The translations under genes were made by a program, and so were the position numbers. Positions 59,258 through 64,000 of a stretch of 64,000 nt of DNA are shown here, one piece after another; position 1 is the stretch's first letter, and every line of letters begins with the position of its first letter. This DNA comes from Paragonimus skrjabini miyazakii. Its lineage: Eukaryota; Platyhelminthes; Trematoda; Plagiorchiida; Troglotrematidae. Below the pieces are notes generated by a model, which saw nothing but the letters and a program-made list of their open reading frames with translations, was not told where the DNA came from and made no database searches. The DNA is taken from assembly GCA_014338405.1 (NCBI GenBank), contig JTDE01002870.1, positions 1 to 64,000 of the forward strand, written 5' to 3'.

Positions 59258-62248
59258 ACGATTGCGCGGTTAACACTACGGACATGTAAACTACGCTATA
59301 TATTTCATCTCAACCAGTCTGACGCTCATTCGCACGACCTGCATGTGGATACTTACTAGTTTGGATATCACGTACTATTCCTAGGCGTTGTTATGGGTCC
59401 GTTTGTCGACTTTTTGCTTGTGCGCGTTCGTCGCATGTTTTTCCGAATTAACCAATTTCCAGATGTTTACGTCGGATTCCAACAGTTTCAGTGTATATTC
59501 ACCGGATCTTGACCTACGCGCTATGGTGTACAAAGTCGTCCTTTTGAAAACGTTACAAGAAAATGCAAAATCTTTTGAAAATCAGCAAGTTGTTAAAAAT
59601 ATTACTTACATTCAACTTCCATCCCAAGTGTTACACATTTCTCTCATGCTGTTTGCTCTCGGTATGATTGTCTGCAATTCAGACATTTCGGAACGCTCGA
59701 ACATGTTTGCGGAACCTCCGACGACCGTTCAACAGAAGTCCCCATAAGCTCCCACCTTCTATCCTACGACAGGTTTTGTCCTGATTACATCTGTACACCT
59801 TGTACTTTGTACTTTTCAGGGTTTTCGCGTTATAGAAGCCTAGCGGCTTAGAAAGAGTTATAATGAGGCTACCTGTGTGGAGTTTCTGACAGTACCCGAC
59901 CAACACAGTGCAATCGCATCGTTGCGGAGTAAACCAACTGGCAAAAAGACTGGGGAAAATCCCACCCACCCTCTGGTCTATGTCCTATATACACGCATTC
60001 ATTAGACCTCATCACGCATAATCACTGGTGTGGTTCTCAATTTCTTCCTCCTCATATGGAATTTGTCGCATCACTATCATCACTCATGCGAACACAGGCC
60101 ATTGCCGACAGTCTTACATTTAATGGCTTGAGGACCTCGGAAGAACGCAGCTTCTTTAGCTACAATGCCATATTCACCAATCTATAGGCTGAGCCCGACA
60201 GTCCATATTATTTACACATTCGATTAGTTTCACCCTAGAGTTGCGCAACAGCGTAAGGGGAATCTTGTGATCATAGGTTTTTTTTGCATGTACTGATAAA
60301 ATCGTGTGTGTCATGAACAAAACCACAAGGTAGTGGCACATACATCGATACCTCCGGTTACATGATCAAATGTTGCCTACTGCCACACTTCTGGAGGGAG
60401 ATTTGTGTAGTGACCAGAGATCGTGTAGCTTCTTTACGGATGCCGGCTGCAGTCAAGCTTTCTTGTTTCTCCGTTCTGTACGCATGATTCTGTGTAAGTC
60501 TGTTATAGGAAGTCTGAAATGAACTCAGGGTGACTCTCTTCAGTCTTGAAACCAATTGCAGGTATCGACTGCTTGTCTTTATCATAACGACCCATCTACT
60601 ATTCCATTCTTCAAGGTCATTTAGTCCGGATCTTTGCGAGTGTTGTCTAACGCACTCCAGGACTTTGCACACTTTTCGTTTGACACGTTTTTGAGTGCCG
60701 CTGAGTGAGCTGAGGCTCACCTCGCATTCCTTTTTTCTCTACTCTTGGTTGTTATCGTTGTTCCCAGACTAGGCAAAAACTAGCTACTTATCACATTTCC
60801 AAACATTGCTGAAAATATACGGTTTTTTTCAAACCTTGCTGCGTTCTTTTAGTTCGATGCCTGTTTGGAATGTATTGCGACCGCTCTTCAGGTGAAGGCG
60901 TTTAAAACTGTTACCGGATGAGAGTCTAGTGCATACTCACTTGTCCACTATATGTTTGATGGATGTTGGTCGGAAAACATCACCCGGAAGTTCAGAGGAT
61001 CTCGGAACAGAACTTTTGTTTGATAAAAACTGACTGATAATGAGTACGCATACGACAGTTAGTTCTTTCTTAGCCAATAGGTGATTCATGAAGAACCGGT
61101 TGCCCAATATGACTGTTATGCAATTGTCATTTTCACAGTGTTCAACCAAGCTTGTATCAGCACTGACCCAGTCTTTGTCATCGAAGATAGACCAGTTGAG
61201 ATTGTCCATCGCTCCGCTCATGTAGGCAGTGCCGAGTTTTCCGACTGTAATACGGTTGGCAAATTGTTCACTAGGATAGGCAACGCTTGTAATATATTCG
61301 AAAACCCTCTAACCTTGAGGTTTTGCAAAGACATTAGGTTGTTGCTTGAGGGAAAGATTTAAAACTTGTGATTGCACTCGGATATACTGAACGATTCTGA
61401 GAGCTGACCAACTCGCGTTCTGTCAGTATCCGACTATTAGTTACTCCACCAGTCATCCTGTATTAGAGAAATCAGAAACAGCTTCTGCAAAATATAGCGA
61501 TCGAGTACACTTCGCTGCTTCTCATCAAACTGTGAATCAACAGCCACGCTTGGCGGTATCTGTTTCGGATTAGCCTGCCACGATGACTGAAGTCAAAGGA
61601 AGCCTGAGCCTAACCATCGCCACAAGTGGCTTGCACCGAACCACTGGCAATATCTGGTGTAAACTCGGCAGAACAAAACTAAGAGGTGTGTGAGTGAGAC
61701 TTCTGTTTCCTATCGACCAATGCCGGTTAACTGACTGATAAATTGGCACGAAACTAAAGCCGTTATTTCTCAAAAAATAAACACAGGGAAACTCCAATTG
61801 TATGATCCAAATTGGTAAGAAATTTGTTGAAAATATGGAGCAAGAAGTAGATCAAGATAGGAGTAGATATTATTGCTGTCTAGAACGGACATTGGTGAAG
61901 AACAAAAGTTAAGGTTGGATTGAGAAAACAATCACCAAACAATGCACTAACAAAACTGAAATTAAGGGACGGTGCAAGGCCAACGTCATCCAGGTTTCTG
62001 AAGCGAAGAATCAGTGACTTGTCAAGCGCTAGCGGTCGCTGGTTAGTGCGAACAGAAAAGAATAAAACAGATACAGCTCACACAACCTACTTGAGCCTAA
62101 CGTAATTGTTGTCCTCTCGCCGACGCTATGATTTGAGTAAGCTGGCGACCTACTTACTTCCAGACGATCAGCGCATTCGCGGCCGCAATCTGCGGAGCGT
62201 TCTATAGTTACGTCATCACGACTCACAGTCAATAATCACAAACACACA
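59258..62248. other. No recognised gene
   Basis: Contains frames of 96-120 codons on both strands (59388-59747 plus, 59679-59969 minus, 60358-60720 minus, 60937-61221 minus), none matching a family I know. Given PLEs on one side and a possible LTR element on the other, decayed repeats are the likeliest content. Confidence 0.4.
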
Positions 62249-63093
62249 TCAGTACAGTCTGACACTGATGAGCAAGTCATTCTGTACACATAGGGTTGGC
62301 TTCCAGTTGTTAATCGCCACCGCCTACGCTAACCGGAAAGACCTTCGATTCTTTGTTGTTTAACGTATTCCAAGGTTGTGTTGGGGTTGGCATGTGAACG
62401 AGTGTCAATCAATCGACGTCACCAGTTCTTTGTGACTTATCACATTGTTACCTGGCTGAGACATCGTCGTATCCATATACGTTTAGTGGACCAGAACTGG
62501 AATTTGTTCATTGACCCGATTACATAATTACTGCCCCATCTTGCCTACGGAAGTGGCTCGGCACTCACACGAGGATTCATAAATCATGTCAGATTTGGCA
62601 CTGAGCGGTAACGGTGTTTCCAGCCATGGTGTTGGAATTCAAGTGATGAAGAACAACATAGCTAGTTGAGCTGAATAGAACGAGCGTCCCACAACTATTG
62701 TGCACGGATATCCAAAAGAGTAGTAACGTAATCACCTTCGTGAAGCAAACAAAAGTAGACATTTGGTTTGAAAGCTAATGAAGCCAACGCAGCAGCCGAC
62801 TTTCAGTCGTTGAACTTCACCACAAATGCTGATAGACAGCCGTTTTTTTTAGCGTGGTTCTCAATAACAACATTTTTTGGCCAATGTTTCTAACCAACAC
62901 GATAAAACAAACTTCTCATTAGACCACACTTGTACTGGATCGTCACAAAACTGTGAAAGTTCAGATAATACCCCGTAAAAGTGTTGCTCTGGTAGACAGG
63001 CCACAGTATAGAGCTGTTGTTCCAGCGCTTCGTGAGAATGTTCCAAAATGTCAAGGTCTCAGCATGCTCCTGCTCAACAGTAAGGCTTTTCAT
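62249..63093 (-). pseudogene. Penelope-like element C: RT end plus GIY-YIG endonuclease, broken
   Basis: Minus strand. The first part (from 63093) reads LTFWNILTKRW, then VYQSNTFTGYYLNFHSF and KCGLMRSLFYR, the PLE RT thumb with its TFTGxYLNFxSF signature, followed by a stop near 62888. In other frames come KPNVYFCLLHEGDYVTTLL (RT-endonuclease linker), FYSAQLAMLFFIT and IPTPWLETPLP, then MIYESSCECRATSVGKMGQ, the endonuclease start with Tyr-Ile-Gly changed to Ser-Val-Gly. The C-terminus AVAINNWKPTLCVQ ends in a stop at 62249. There are several stops and frame changes and the RT catalytic region is absent. It lies directly downstream, on its own strand, of PLE-D. I saw no hammerhead core behind it. 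Confidence 0.8.
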
Positions 63094-63257
63094 TGAGTCG
63101 AGTATACTTTTGTCTTCTCTTTAATGTCGACGAATAGCAGGATAACGTCTACGCGACGTTCGTAAAAATGGACTTGACTGAAGACAGCATCTGTGTTCTG
63201 AACAGTTGGGGGAGTGTGATGGATGGTTAATCGGTGGGTTAGTAAAGGTCACTAAGT

Positions 63258-63960
63258 TCAAGGCACGGTCAAGTTCACGAACAACCGTTTCTGAACCCAC
63301 AAGGCCGGCTTCAGTCGGTTGATTGTGACAGCCCAAACGAACCGCAAAAATCTTGGATTGGAATGATGTAATACGAATCCGAATTTACAAGCTGCATCGA
63401 CAAAGGTACTAGTGATCACAACTTGTCTAGCGACTGCGGACACTGATTACTCGCATTTCAACGAAATTGTTGTTCTTCGGTAATGCGGAGATATGCACCT
63501 ATTTAAGCAGTCGTTCCTTCACTCTAGAGTTCAAGCACAATGCAGTTCTGCCTGTGTAAACTTCCTTTGCAGTTACATGTAAACCGGTAGACACAGTGTG
63601 AGGTGATATCGACAAGCTGATCTCCTTTGATCGAAGGGCTATATGGTTTCTGGGTCCGGACTAGTGCACAAAGTTCCGCTGCGTCGAATTGTCTATAAAA
63701 TCGAGTTTTTCAACGTCGGAAGTTTGAACAATCGTCAGTTTCTTTCAACTTCCAGTTTGTCGCTCGCCATTGGTTGGTCTGTTGAGTGATCTAGCCCCAA
63801 CACTACTCAAAACCTATAAATGATGCTGATGTACACCCCCATTTCGATTTCGGGTTGAGCAGAAAATGAAGCTTGTTTAAAGGCCGTCTTTTTCCTTACT
63901 CGTTAGAGATTCTAAGTTGCAAGAATTGGGTTCCGATACTTGCGATCTGGTTTCCGTGCC
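63258..63960 (-). pseudogene. Penelope-like element D: GIY-YIG endonuclease and linker, broken
   Basis: Minus strand, running in from near the window end. Readable parts are a degraded linker, then SHCVYRFTCNCKGS (endonuclease start at about 63560-63600), a damaged YIG segment, LSRVKERLLK, then SNPRFLRFVWAVTINRLKPA and LWVQKRLFVNLTVP with a stop at 63258-63260. The C-terminal AV(A/T)IN..KP.L.VQ motif is shared with PLE-C, so both belong to related families. Frame changes and stops show it is inactive. The 5' limit is not defined; RT motifs would lie beyond the window. About 165 bases separate its end from the readable start of PLE-C on the same strand. Confidence 0.75.
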
Positions 63961-64000
63961 ATATTGTGATATCATTGCGTTCCGGAGATAAACAGATCAG

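Noticed and set aside
60358..60720. 120-codon minus-strand open frame, basic in composition.
   Set aside because: No known domain and no sign of exon borders.
60937..61340. Minus-strand open frame of about 125 codons that ends at a donor-like CAA/GTGAGTATG.
   Set aside because: No family recognised, the opposite strand is also open, and the area is full of repeats.

Overview
This looks like nuclear DNA from a flatworm, most likely a digenean trematode. It is AT-rich, gene-poor, has introns of 8-9 kb and two assembly gaps (N runs), and carries decayed Penelope-like retroelements and tRNA-like short repeats with hammerhead ribozymes. Species cannot be named from the sequence alone.

The one well-supported protein-coding gene is on the + strand: the 3' half of a cyclic-nucleotide-gated (CNG) cation channel, in three exons at 21444-21737 (C-linker and start of the cyclic-nucleotide-binding domain, CNBD), 31025-31330 (rest of the CNBD) and 39409-40877 (long C-terminal tail with a leucine zipper, ending in a stop). 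All junctions have canonical AG/GT borders and join in phase 1 without shifting the frame, giving 689 readable C-terminal residues. The exons for S1-S6 and the pore were not found; they are upstream of the window or in short exons I could not recognise.

The rest is mostly repeats. Four relics of Penelope-like elements (PLEs; reverse transcriptase plus GIY-YIG endonuclease) lie on the minus strand: A (about 7735-8230), B (23969-24864), C (62249-63093) and D (63258 to near the window end). C and D stand head to tail. PLE-B is followed, directly after its last stop codon, by a compact hammerhead ribozyme (23928-23966). A second, + strand family of about 250-280 bp has tRNA-like pol III promoter boxes and, in two of four copies, a hammerhead ribozyme; the copy at 32418-32693 keeps an almost complete type I ribozyme (32576-32620). 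This resembles the SM-alpha SINE-like repeats of schistosomes.

Other repeats are: a 95-bp direct duplication on both sides of the first CNG exon, the second copy lying inside a SINE copy; a pair of about 98-bp inverted repeats at 27275/28668; a pair of about 300-bp inverted repeats at 47077/52844; a pair of about 107-bp inverted repeats at 57384/57668 that leads into a possible Ty3/Gypsy (CsRn1-like) relic; a dispersed repeat at 4645/30127; and two perfect short hairpins inside the CNG introns. The remaining long stretches show no gene that I can support.
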